64,000 bases of DNA, from NCBI GenBank assembly GCA_944389145.1, contig CALXLH010000003.1, forward strand, positions 62,001 through 126,000, given 5' to 3'. The stretch is from an uncultured Spirochaetaceae bacterium. GTDB lineage: Bacteria; Spirochaetota; Spirochaetia; Sphaerochaetales; Sphaerochaetaceae. The position numbers and the translations under genes were made by a program. Below, one piece after another: positions 23,874 through 31,619 of this stretch. Each line of letters starts with the position of its first letter. Positions within the stretch are counted from its first letter, which is position 1. Below the pieces are notes generated by a model, which worked only from the letters and a program-made list of their open reading frames with translations, made no database searches and was not told the origin of the DNA.

Positions 23874-24475
23874 CTTCCGGCCTCGCTTTTCAGGGCTTCG
23901 AGTTCCTTCTCTATCTCCTCGTCATCGAATCCGCCGTGATTGGCCTTCCTCTCATGCCTGTCGATCTTCCTTTCCATCTCCTCGAAGCGCATCTCCCGCT
24001 CTCTCCTTGCGCGTTCCCTGCTCATCCTTTCGCTCTTTTCCCTCTCGGCCTTCTCCTCCATCGTCCTGAGGCGATCCTTTGACTCTTCGAGCTTGTCATC
24101 CAGGCGGGCTATCTCCTCCTTGGCCTGCTCTACGCCATCCTTCAGCTCCTTTATGAGGGACGTAAGGCGTTCAGCCTCCCTTGCTGCTTCCCTTCTTTCG
24201 GAGAGGGCTTCCCTTGCCATGTCATCCTTGCCCCTCTCGACAGCCATCCTCGCCCTCTCTGCCCAGCGCTTCTCGCTTTCGGAGGTACTCTTCAGCTCTC
24301 TCTCCAGCGTCGAGATGTGCGCCATGTCAGAGGCACAGGAGCTTTTAAGCTCTATCTGCGTGTCTTCCATTTCCTGGATCATGAGCCGCAGCATCTTCTC
24401 CGGATCCTCTGCCTTGTCCAGCATCGCGTTTATATTCGCGTTTATGATGTCGATGAATCTTGAAAATACGTTCAT
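23870..24475 (-). CDS. pspA: PspA/IM30 family protein, copy 1
   Basis: A coiled-coil protein of about 201 residues. It starts with the amphipathic PspA helix (MNVFSRFIDIINANINAMLDKAEDPEKML) and continues as near-continuous heptad coiled coil rich in Glu, Arg and Lys to residue 200. PspA proteins polymerise on damaged inner membrane and can restrain PspF. ATG 24475 has AAGGAG upstream. A sigma-54 site sits immediately before it, and pspF is transcribed away on the other side. A second, diverged PspA lies at 25484-26140. Confidence 0.9.
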   Translation of the reverse strand: MNVFSRFIDIINANINAMLDKAEDPEKMLRLMIQEMEDTQIELKSSCASDMAHISTLERELKSTSESEKRWAERARMAVERGKDDMAREALSERREAAREAERLTSLIKELKDGVEQAKEEIARLDDKLEESKDRLRTMEEKAEREKSERMSRERARREREMRFEEMERKIDRHERKANHGGFDDEEIEKELEALKSEAGR

Positions 24476-24496
24476 ATCCTCTCCTTGCCTATCATA

Positions 24497-24513
24497 TGCA
24501 GAAAGCATGCCAA
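24497..24513 (-). promoter_or_regulatory. Sigma-54 promoter of pspA copy 1
   Basis: The minus strand reads TTGGCATGCTTTCTGCA, with GG and GC separated by exactly ten bases as in the sigma-54 consensus TGGCACG-N4-TTGCA. The predicted start of transcription lies about 12 bases downstream, just before the AAGGAG ribosome site. Confidence 0.8.
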
Positions 24514-24517
24514 TACA

Positions 24518-24546
24518 TTGGAGATATGGCTATGTAATGGTATGAT
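24518..24546 (+). promoter_or_regulatory. pspF promoter (leaderless)
   Basis: TTGGAG (24518-24523), a 17-base spacer and TATGAT (24541-24546), then six bases and ATG 24553. It abuts the divergent sigma-54 promoter, so PspF or sigma-54 complexes could interfere with it. Confidence 0.7.
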
Positions 24547-24552
24547 ACGCCT

Positions 24553-25527
24553 ATGGATAAGGAACCGTATAGGGAAGGGATAGGGGAGAGTGACGTCTAT
24601 CTCGACTTCCAGCAGCGCGTGGCGAGGGCGGCCAAGGTCGATCGCCCGGTCATCATCGTAGGAGAGCGTGGAACGGGAAAGGAGCTGGCTGCAAGGCGCC
24701 TGCACTTCCTGTCGGGACGCTGGCAGGGACCGCTCGTTACCGTCAATCTCGCCGCTCTTCCCCCGACGCTCATCGAGTCCGAGCTATTCGGATATGAGAC
24801 GGGAGCATTCACAGGGGCCTCGAAGGCCAGGAAGGGAAGATTCGAGGAAGCCGAGGGCGGTACGCTCTTCCTGGATGAGATAGGGCTTGTGCCGCTGGAG
24901 GTGCAGGAGAAGATACTCCGCACCGTCGAGTACGGGACTTTTGAGCGCATAGGCTCTTCAATCACCCGGAAGGCGGATGTCAGGATCATAGCCGCAACCA
25001 ACGCAGATCTCCCTGCGCTTGCCCGGGAAGGGAGGTTCAAGGAGGACCTTCTTGACAGGCTGTCATTCGAGGTGATTTTCGTTCCTCCTCTAAGGTGCAG
25101 AGGAAACGATGTGATATTGCTGGCGAACCATTTTGCCGCGCGCATGGCTACCGAGTGCGGCCTGCCATATGTGCCGTATTTCTCTCCTGAGGCCGAGGCG
25201 CTTATCAAAGGATATGCCTGGCCAGGCAATATAAGGGAGCTTAAGAATGCAGTAGAGCGGGCTGTGTATCGCTCGGAGGGGCCAGAGGTCAGCAGCCTGG
25301 ATCCCGATCCCTTCAGAAATCCATTCGTAAGTCGTACTGATGAATGTACTGCCACGCATGATCTTTCTGATTATCCTCATATACATGAAGAAATTGATTT
25401 GGATTTTCTGAAAAGAGCCCTGAGTGAGGCAGGTGGGAGCCAGAAGCGGGCTGCTGAGTTATTGAGGATCACTTACGATCAGTTCAGAGGGCTCTATCGG
25501 AAGTATCATGAGAGACTTCTTCCTTGA
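24553..25527 (+). CDS. pspF: PspF-like sigma-54-dependent transcriptional activator
   Basis: A 324-residue enhancer-binding protein made of an AAA+ domain and a Fis-type helix-turn-helix, with no N-terminal sensor domain, as in PspF. Walker A is GERGTGKE, the sigma-54 contact loop is GAFTGA, Walker B is GGTLFLDEIG, and the arginine-finger region is followed by YAWPGNIRELKNAVERAVY. The C-terminal ALSEAGGSQKRAAELL is the DNA-binding helix pair. It lies between two pspA genes that both carry sigma-54 promoters. Its last 44 bases overlap the end of the second pspA. Confidence 0.93.
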   Translation: MDKEPYREGIGESDVYLDFQQRVARAAKVDRPVIIVGERGTGKELAARRLHFLSGRWQGPLVTVNLAALPPTLIESELFGYETGAFTGASKARKGRFEEAEGGTLFLDEIGLVPLEVQEKILRTVEYGTFERIGSSITRKADVRIIAATNADLPALAREGRFKEDLLDRLSFEVIFVPPLRCRGNDVILLANHFAARMATECGLPYVPYFSPEAEALIKGYAWPGNIRELKNAVERAVYRSEGPEVSSLDPDPFRNPFVSRTDECTATHDLSDYPHIHEEIDLDFLKRALSEAGGSQKRAAELLRITYDQFRGLYRKYHERLLP

Positions 25528-26140
25528 GCCTCTCCAGCTCGTTCTCGATCTCCTCGTCCCTTTCCATATCCTCGAACGACCTGCCTGATTCCTTTCTGCC
25601 TGAGCCTGACATGGCCTCCCATGCCTTGATCCGGTCCTCCGCCTCGGCGATCTTCCTCTCCCAGTCCATGCGCTCTGCCTTGGTGGCCTTTGCCCTGGCC
25701 TTCGCTCCCTCGGACCTTGCCTTCAGCCCATCGGCCTTGCCGATCAGTTCGGCAAGCTTCTTCTCCGTCCTCTCCAGCGTGGCCTGGAGCGATTCGCTCA
25801 CATCGGCGAGCGTGATGCAGAGCTGCTCATCCTTCTCTTCCCTGCGCTCAAGCTCCAGCCGTTCCGCTATCGCCTCGCGAGCAAGGTCATCCCTTCCTTT
25901 CTTTGCAGCCAGCCATGCCCTTGCCTTCCATCTTTCGATGGCTTCCCTTGCCTCTGCGATCCTCTGTTCGGCCTGCCTTCTTTCCTCATTCCTTTCATTG
26001 ATCGCGGCCCTTATCGATGCCTCTGCATCTTCCAGCTTCCTTATCGAGAGGTCTATCATCTTTCCCGGATCCTCTGCCTTGTCGAGGAGCGCGTGGATGT
26101 TCGAGGCGATTATGTCTCTGATTCTTGCAAATGTGTTCAT
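25484..26140 (-). CDS. PspA/IM30 family protein, copy 2
   Basis: A 218-residue paralogue of the PspA at 23870-24475. The N-terminal helix is similar (IRDIIASNIHALLDKAEDPGKMI), and a long charged coiled coil runs to the end. It has different surface residues and a Gly-Ser break near residue 180 (MSGSGRKESGRS). AAGGAG precedes ATG 26140, and a near-perfect sigma-54 site lies 24 bases upstream. It is probably induced by the neighbouring PspF under membrane stress and may co-assemble with copy 1. Confidence 0.9.
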   Translation of the reverse strand: MNTFARIRDIIASNIHALLDKAEDPGKMIDLSIRKLEDAEASIRAAINERNEERRQAEQRIAEAREAIERWKARAWLAAKKGRDDLAREAIAERLELERREEKDEQLCITLADVSESLQATLERTEKKLAELIGKADGLKARSEGAKARAKATKAERMDWERKIAEAEDRIKAWEAMSGSGRKESGRSFEDMERDEEIENELERLKEEVSHDTSDRAL

Positions 26141-26163
26141 AAGAATTCTCCTTGCCTATGATG

Positions 26164-26180
26164 AGCATTTATCGTGCCAA
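26164..26180 (-). promoter_or_regulatory. Sigma-54 promoter of pspA copy 2
   Basis: The minus strand reads TTGGCACGATAAATGCT. TGGCACG matches the -24 consensus exactly, and the -12 GC is ten bases after GG. The transcript would start about 12 bases on, upstream of AAGGAG. Confidence 0.85.
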
Positions 26181-26210
26181 GCGGGATATCGGGCCCCATG
26201 AGGATGAAGA

Positions 26211-26244
26211 TAGGTTAGATTCGCCAGATATCTAGGTTAATTCG
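26211..26244. promoter_or_regulatory. Direct repeat upstream of the pspA2 sigma-54 promoter (candidate PspF enhancer)
   Basis: TAGGTTAGATTCG (26211-26223) and TAGGTTAATTCG (26233-26244) repeat with a 22-base period, that is two helical turns. They lie about 60-80 bases upstream of the expected pspA2 start, roughly where enhancer-binding proteins sit. No copy is seen near pspA1, which weakens the assignment. Confidence 0.4.
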
Positions 26245-26302
26245 ACCATATTGATTCATCATCCAGGAGCTATGCACGGATCATGATCTGCCTGATGATC
26301 AT

Positions 26303-26335
26303 AGGGGGCTGCCGCATTCATGCATACGGCCCCCT
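26303..26335 (+). terminator. Orphan terminator-like hairpin between pspA2 and rsmI
   Basis: AGGGGGC / GCCCCCT stem followed by TTCTGG on the plus strand. A GATCAT / ATGATC hairpin lies just before it (26279-26300). No gene ends here, since both neighbours start outward, so it may end a small RNA beginning after about 26245. Confidence 0.45.
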
Positions 26336-26386
26336 TCTGGGGAGGTGCGTGGATGACTGTATTCCGGAATGGCTGCCATCCACTCA

Positions 26387-26415
26387 TTGAGAAAGCCTCG
26401 GCTCTCCTGTAGAAT
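26387..26415 (+). promoter_or_regulatory. rsmI promoter (leaderless)
   Basis: TTGAGA (26387-26392), a 17-base spacer and TAGAAT (26410-26415). ATG 26424 follows after eight bases; an in-frame ATG at 26418 is too close to be translated from this start. Confidence 0.65.
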
Positions 26416-26423
26416 CCATGCAT

Positions 26424-27098
26424 ATGGATCTTTACATGGTAGCGACTCCTATCGGGAATCTAGAGGATATCACATACAGGGCCGTGCGCATCCTCGGCGA
26501 GGTCGATGTGATTGCCTGTGAGGATACGAGGCATACCGCGCTGCTTCTTTCCCGGTATCAGATACATAAGAGGCTCATCGCCTGTCATGCTCATAATGAG
26601 GAAGAAAGCGCCAAGGGTATACTCGCGCTTCTCGATTCCGGGCTGAACGTTGCCTATTGCTCTGATGCGGGAACCCCCGGCGTATCCGATCCGGGAGCCC
26701 GGCTTGTGGAGCATATAAGGCAGGATGGAAAGCATCGCATCATTCCTATTCCTGGTGCCTCCGCATCCGTATCCCTTGTCTCGGCTGCCGGCAACATCGG
26801 CAAGGCCTTCACGTTCGAGGGCTTCCTGTCACCGAAGCCGGGACGGCGCAAGGAGAGGCTTTCGGAGCTATTCTCAAGGGGAGATGCGTTCATCATCTAT
26901 GAATCCCCGTTCCGCGTGGTCAAGACGCTGGGAGATATCGCCGCGACAGGACCTGCGAGGCTTGTGATCGGACGTGAGCTTACCAAGGCCCATGAGGAGA
27001 TCATCGCAGGAAGCGTGGAAGATGTCCTCTCTGATCTCTCATCCAGAGAGTCCATAAAGGGCGAGTTCGCGATACTTGTCGTGCCGGAGGAAAGATGA
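26424..27098 (+). CDS. rsmI: 16S rRNA (cytidine-1402-2'-O)-methyltransferase
   Basis: A SAM-dependent methyltransferase of about 224 residues with the tetrapyrrole-methylase fold. It reads LYMVATPIGNLEDITYRAVR, then CEDTRHTALLL, SDAGTPGVSDPGARLV and IPGASASVSLVSAAG, all RsmI signatures. It modifies C1402 at the ribosomal decoding site. The start is chosen from the promoter spacing (ATG 26424; ATG 26418 in frame). It is coupled to the next gene by an ATGA overlap at 27095. Confidence 0.95.
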   Translation: MDLYMVATPIGNLEDITYRAVRILGEVDVIACEDTRHTALLLSRYQIHKRLIACHAHNEEESAKGILALLDSGLNVAYCSDAGTPGVSDPGARLVEHIRQDGKHRIIPIPGASASVSLVSAAGNIGKAFTFEGFLSPKPGRRKERLSELFSRGDAFIIYESPFRVVKTLGDIAATGPARLVIGRELTKAHEEIIAGSVEDVLSDLSSRESIKGEFAILVVPEER

Positions 27099-27850
27099 TA
27101 ACCCCGAAGAAGATCAGGACGCTCAAGCCGCGCGTGCAGCTCAGGCGTTCCGCGGATGTATTCCATGAAGCCGCGGCCGCGGATCCAGGCAGGGAATACC
27201 TTGATGAGGTGATGGCGATAGTGCTTGCGTCAGATATCCTCAGCTCTGAAGATAAGGACAGGATCAGGCTTTTCTATGATAAGGGCGACAGCCTGTCCTA
27301 TGAGGATATCCACTACCATCTGCTATCAGTGCTGGGAGATGTGCCGACTGAATGGGATGCTGCCGATGAGTCAGGAAGCATAGACTGGAGCCGCCGGTCG
27401 ATCCTTCCTCATTATCTCTTCCTGGATCATCTGCGCTCCCCATATAATGTCGGTTCCATATTCCGTTCCGCAGAGGCTTTCCAGGTGGCAGGGATATACA
27501 TTGCTCCTGGGACGGCATCCCCTGAGCATCCTAGGGCCCGGCGCACGAGCAGGGGAACCGTGGATGGGGTAGACTGGAAGGAGTGCGAGCTGTCAGCGGT
27601 TCCATCGTCGATTCCTGTCTTTGCCCTGGAGACAGGGGGTGAGGATATCTCCTCGTTCCGTTTCCCTGAGCATGGCATCTGCATCATCGGAAGCGAGGAG
27701 GATGGGATATCCCCGCAGGCACGGAGCATGGCTGAGGCCTCATATGGCATCGTGACGATCCCCCAGCATGGGGCCAAGGGATCGATCAACGTGTCTTCCG
27801 CCTCTGCGATTCTCCTTTATAAGTGGCAGGAAGCCTTCAGGACTGAGTAG
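27095..27850 (+). CDS. TrmH/SpoU-family RNA 2'-O-methyltransferase
   Basis: A 251-residue protein. About 105 N-terminal residues form a family-specific extension; the SPOUT domain follows with motif 1 (LRSPYNVGSIFRSAEAF), motif 2 (IIGSEEDGIS) and motif 3 (IPQHGAKGSINVSSASAILLYKW), which form the trefoil-knot SAM site. It probably methylates a tRNA or rRNA ribose, but the target is unknown. The start ATGA overlaps rsmI. It overlaps the convergent CDF gene by 14 bases. Confidence 0.88.
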   Translation: MITPKKIRTLKPRVQLRRSADVFHEAAAADPGREYLDEVMAIVLASDILSSEDKDRIRLFYDKGDSLSYEDIHYHLLSVLGDVPTEWDAADESGSIDWSRRSILPHYLFLDHLRSPYNVGSIFRSAEAFQVAGIYIAPGTASPEHPRARRTSRGTVDGVDWKECELSAVPSSIPVFALETGGEDISSFRFPEHGICIIGSEEDGISPQARSMAEASYGIVTIPQHGAKGSINVSSASAILLYKWQEAFRTE

Positions 27851-28772
27851 CTTCCTCCGGTGCGGCAGGGATGGCATATCTCATCCAGCTTGAGTCGAGG
27901 CAGAATACGATATCCGTATCGCTCCATGACCATGATTCATGTATGGCCTTGAGCATCGCCGTGCGTAAGGCGTCTACCTGATGAAGCATCGTGTCATGCG
28001 CAAGCACCACGTATATCATCGAGGAGATCACGCGGCCATGCTTGGATGAATAGATGCTCCAGTCCTTGAAGTCATGTTCCTTGCTGAATCCGCTCACGAT
28101 GGATTCAAGCCTTTCCTGCACCTCTGCCGGCGGAGCGGCATCCAGAAGGTCCTTGACTGCCTGCCAGAGCTGCTGGACGACACCAGGGACGAGGAAAATC
28201 ACGAATAGAAGCGTGACTACTGGATCGATGTATCTCATCACTCCGTCGATCCCCAGCCGCTCCAGCACGGCCATCACCGAGAAGGATGCAAGCACAGCCA
28301 CGCTCAGGAGCGTGTCGTTCAGCCAGCTGCGGGCCTCTGTCCGCAGAAGGGGTGAGTTCAGCTCCTTTGCCTTCTTGTACAGGAAGGCGCATACGAATGA
28401 GCATACGACAGCTGAGAACGCCGTGAAGAACAGCACTATGCTAGCCTTTACCAGATATCCTCCGGTGAGGATGCTCCTGAGCGCATTGTATCCGAGCGCT
28501 GCGTTCATGGCGAATAGCGATATCGTCCTCAGCATGATGTAGAATGGCTCGAATGCTGAGTATCCAAAGTGGAAATATTCATCATCCTTCCGTCCAAGAA
28601 GGCGGACGACGAATCCCGAAAGAAGGATGAATATACTCTGGATGAATGAGTACATCCCGTCGAAGAGCATCGACGAGGAGTCTGCGATGAGTGCAAGCAC
28701 TATGCCAAGCACGCCGAACAGGAAGCAGATCAGGTTGACTGCCTTGATGTAGATTAGTTCCTTTGACTTCAT
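27837..28772 (-). CDS. Cation diffusion facilitator (CDF)-like membrane protein, atypical metal site
   Basis: A 311-residue protein with about six transmembrane segments and a C-terminal cytoplasmic domain (residues about 215-290), as in CDF metal exporters. FDGMYSFIQS in TM2 and HFGYSAFEP match the family. However, the metal-binding pairs DxxxD (TM2) and HxxxD (TM5) appear as D-GMY-S and S-WLN-D, so half of the classical tetrahedral site is missing. It may carry a different ion or have another role. No clear ribosome site or promoter precedes ATG 28772. It is convergent with and overlaps the methyltransferase gene. Confidence 0.78.
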   Translation of the reverse strand: MKSKELIYIKAVNLICFLFGVLGIVLALIADSSSMLFDGMYSFIQSIFILLSGFVVRLLGRKDDEYFHFGYSAFEPFYIMLRTISLFAMNAALGYNALRSILTGGYLVKASIVLFFTAFSAVVCSFVCAFLYKKAKELNSPLLRTEARSWLNDTLLSVAVLASFSVMAVLERLGIDGVMRYIDPVVTLLFVIFLVPGVVQQLWQAVKDLLDAAPPAEVQERLESIVSGFSKEHDFKDWSIYSSKHGRVISSMIYVVLAHDTMLHQVDALRTAMLKAIHESWSWSDTDIVFCLDSSWMRYAIPAAPEEATQS

Positions 28773-28919
28773 AAGATCATCGAACGGCCGTAGCCGTAGC
28801 CTCCGTGGGCTGTCCTCTCAAGAGGCAATGCCCATATTTAGTGTAACAAAGGCAATAGTCATCGACAAGTGGGTGTATCTAGCGTCACGAATTTTGCTAC
28901 GACACGATTAGTGGGGCCT

Positions 28920-30806
28920 TCAGCCCTTTTCCTGGCTGTATCGGCAGAGGTTCCTCAGCCCATCCTCGACACGGCGGTTGAGGCTCCCAGGAGGGAACGC
29001 TGAGCGTCTGTCGCGTGTGCCGCGGCGCATTCCTGACAGCAGTTCCATCCCTTCGTCAAGCTCTGATATCGCATAGATGTGGAAGCGCCTTTCCGCCACG
29101 GCCTTCTCCACATCCTCATCGAGTATGAGCGATGAGACATTCTGTTCCGGTATGATCACTCCCTGCGTTCCCGTAAGTCCCACCGCCGAGCAGGCGTGGA
29201 AGAATCCCTCTATCTTCTCGTTGATGCCTCCGACAGGCTGAAGCGCTCCCATCTGGCTTACCGATCCGGTCACTGCGATATCCTGCCTGATGGGGATATC
29301 TCCGATCGCTGATAGAAGCGCGTAAAGCTCTGCAAGCGAGGCGCTGTCCCCATCGACTTCCGCGTAGCTCTGCTCGAAGCAGATGCCGGCATAGAGCGAC
29401 AGGGGAAAGGTCTTCGCATAGCGGTGGCGGAGATAGCCCTCGAGTATCAGCAGGCCCTTATCGTGTATTCCTCCGGAGAGTCCTGCCTCATGCTCTATGT
29501 TGACAATCCCCTCGCTGCCGGGAGCTACCGCTACGGATATGACTGCAGGGGTGCCGAACGATGAGGTTCCTCTGTCCATCACCGCAAGTCCGTTGACGAT
29601 TCCGATCTTCATTCCCTCTAGGGCGATGACCATCTCTCCCGACCGGATCTCGCTGTTTATCTTCTCCTCAGAGAGTGAAGCATACCAGTCCCGCCGGGCC
29701 AGTGCAGCCTTCACATCGTCGCCATCGATCCTGTTATGGCCGCTGCTTTCCGCTTCATCGTTAGATTCCTCAAGGAGATCTCCGAGGAGCGAAAGCTCGG
29801 TGGAGAGCTTCGACCTGTCCTCCGCGATCCATGATGAGTGGCGGAGTATCTCTGAGAACGCTGAGTCCTCGATAGGCAGGAATCCGCGTCCGACGGCCTT
29901 GAGGTATCCTACGGTGCCTTCGATGTTCCGCCTGTCCGCATCCATCGTGGAGTCGAACTCCGGCGCGATGCGGAAATAGCGTATGAACTTCCCATCCTTC
30001 TCCATCAGCTTGTCGTATGTGTTCTCGTTGCCGATGAGTATGACCTTCGTCATGAGCGGTATCGGCTGCGGCCTGATCGATCCTATCATCTCTCCCTGCA
30101 CGTCGGGTGAGGTGAGTGCGCGATGCGTCATCTCGATGTATCGCTTGAGCGTCTTCCATAGCTCCCCATCCTCTGCGACTTCCTCAGCCGTGAGGATAAG
30201 GAATCCCCCTGCCGCCGCCTGATATGATCCGATCCTTATCGAGAGATGGGAGGAGCTTTCCTTGTCAGCGAGGCCGAAGAGCGACTTATGGGAGGGATGG
30301 GCCTCGATGATCGTAGGCCTCTTGGAGGTCTTCCCGCTGTCTATGACGATATTAAGGCGGTAGGCGTCCTCATCTTCCTGATAGGCAGGAAGCGTCCGCA
30401 GGAATGCCTTGATGCGCTCATCGTTCCATCTGCTCTCTATCGCTCCATGGCTCATGCGTCCCTGCCCGAGGGCTATGAGATCATCCTGGAAATCCCGGGC
30501 CTTGCCTTTCTGGAAGAGCAGGACCGCAGGGCGCGACCTGTCTCCGGAGTAGGCATATGCCACATCCATGAGCCCTGATGTGTCCTTGTCTATCTTGCCG
30601 ATCTCCTCCATCACTGCCGTAAGGCGTCCGGAGCCGTCATCTCCTGAAAGGAAGATATTGTATCCTATCCTGTCTGTCCTCAGCCCGAGGGATAGGAGCC
30701 CTATGGCCTTTTCCTGTCCTATGATAGCCGTTCCTGGAGGAACATCACTGAATGAGTATGAGGAGTATGAAAGCCTCAGCTCCTCTGGACCAAGTTCCCG
30801 CATCAT
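28920..30806 (-). CDS. Lon-like ATP-dependent protease (AAA_32 + Lon proteolytic domain)
   Basis: A 628-residue protein. The N-terminal ATPase part has a degenerate P-loop (FLSGDDGSGRLTAV, Arg where Lys is usual, as is common in this family) and GGFLILTAEEV, followed by a helical lid. The C-terminal part is a Lon protease domain with the catalytic Ser in DGDSASLAELYALL and Lys in GGINEKIEGFF. There is no LAN domain, unlike classical Lon. It may degrade or process unfolded proteins. A TTGACA-N17-TACACT promoter ends eight bases before ATG 30806, with no ribosome site. Confidence 0.87.
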   Translation of the reverse strand: MMRELGPEELRLSYSSYSFSDVPPGTAIIGQEKAIGLLSLGLRTDRIGYNIFLSGDDGSGRLTAVMEEIGKIDKDTSGLMDVAYAYSGDRSRPAVLLFQKGKARDFQDDLIALGQGRMSHGAIESRWNDERIKAFLRTLPAYQEDEDAYRLNIVIDSGKTSKRPTIIEAHPSHKSLFGLADKESSSHLSIRIGSYQAAAGGFLILTAEEVAEDGELWKTLKRYIEMTHRALTSPDVQGEMIGSIRPQPIPLMTKVILIGNENTYDKLMEKDGKFIRYFRIAPEFDSTMDADRRNIEGTVGYLKAVGRGFLPIEDSAFSEILRHSSWIAEDRSKLSTELSLLGDLLEESNDEAESSGHNRIDGDDVKAALARRDWYASLSEEKINSEIRSGEMVIALEGMKIGIVNGLAVMDRGTSSFGTPAVISVAVAPGSEGIVNIEHEAGLSGGIHDKGLLILEGYLRHRYAKTFPLSLYAGICFEQSYAEVDGDSASLAELYALLSAIGDIPIRQDIAVTGSVSQMGALQPVGGINEKIEGFFHACSAVGLTGTQGVIIPEQNVSSLILDEDVEKAVAERRFHIYAISELDEGMELLSGMRRGTRDRRSAFPPGSLNRRVEDGLRNLCRYSQEKG

Positions 30807-30814
30807 CGCGGAAA

Positions 30815-30843
30815 AGTGTAAAGAGTGGAATATTTCATGTCAA
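30815..30843 (-). promoter_or_regulatory. Promoter of Lon-like protease (leaderless)
   Basis: Minus-strand consensus TTGACA (30838-30843), a 17-base spacer and TACACT (30815-30820), then eight bases to ATG 30806. It overlaps the region of the divergent nif3-like gene start. Confidence 0.75.
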
Positions 30844-30848
30844 CGAAT

Positions 30849-30854
30849 TATACT
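30849..30854 (+). promoter_or_regulatory. -10 box of nif3-like operon (leaderless)
   Basis: TATACT ends six bases before ATG 30861. The -35 position holds only a weak TGGAAT. It lies back to back with the protease promoter. Confidence 0.5.
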
Positions 30855-30860
30855 CTGCAT

Positions 30861-31619
30861 ATGTTCGTCAGCGAGTATGGAAAGGAGCTTTGGACAAGGC
30901 TCGATATATCCTCATTCCCGTTCGATAAGTCCCTCAACGGCTTTCAGATCGAGACTCCCGACAGGGAGCTGGGCAAGGCCGCATTCGCGGTCGATGCCTC
31001 ATTCGAGACGATAGACAGGGCCATAGATGAAGGCGCTGATGTCCTGGTAGTGCATCATGGGCTCTTCTGGGGTGAGCCGATAGCGATAAGAGGCGCTCAT
31101 TACCGAAGGGTGAAGAGAGCTATCGATGGGGGCTTGTCTCTCTTCGCGGTCCATCTTCCTCTCGACGCGCATCCTCTTCTGGGAAACAATGCGCAGATCG
31201 CGCTGCGCCTTGGCATGACCGCATTCGATCCGTTTGCCCAGTTCCATGGCCGGAACATAGGATATAAGGGATCGCTCCCATTCCCGATGACCGTCCCGGA
31301 GATAGCAAGGCTTCTTTCGTTCACTCCCGAAAGCGGGACGGAGGTGCTGAAGTTCGGTCCAGACATGGTGTCCTCTGTCGGAATCGTCAGCGGCGAGGGC
31401 GGTGATGATATATATGAGGCGATAGATGAAGGGCTCGATCTCCTGATAACGGGAGTCGCTCCCCATGAGATCTACCATGCGGCCAAGGAGAACGGCATCA
31501 ACGTCCTTGCCGGCGGGCATTACCAGAGCGAGGTGTTCGGAGTGAAGGCCCTGGAAAGGCTTACGAAGGCCGAATGGGGTATCGATACTGTTTTCATCGA
31601 GGCAGGTACCGGGCTTTGA
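30861..31619 (+). CDS. Nif3-like dinuclear metal centre protein
   Basis: A protein of about 252 residues of the NIF3/YbgI (GTP cyclohydrolase I type 2-like) family, a toroidal hexamer with two metal ions per subunit. Ligand motifs are FDKSLNGFQIE, VVHHGLFWGEP (two His), VHLPLDAHPLLGNN and the late GGHYQSEVFGVKAL. The function of the family is still uncertain. The frame opens at 30825, but ATG 30861 is six bases after TATACT and fits the family N-terminus. Its stop overlaps the TTG start of lspA. Confidence 0.88.
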   Translation: MFVSEYGKELWTRLDISSFPFDKSLNGFQIETPDRELGKAAFAVDASFETIDRAIDEGADVLVVHHGLFWGEPIAIRGAHYRRVKRAIDGGLSLFAVHLPLDAHPLLGNNAQIALRLGMTAFDPFAQFHGRNIGYKGSLPFPMTVPEIARLLSFTPESGTEVLKFGPDMVSSVGIVSGEGGDDIYEAIDEGLDLLITGVAPHEIYHAAKENGINVLAGGHYQSEVFGVKALERLTKAEWGIDTVFIEAGTGL

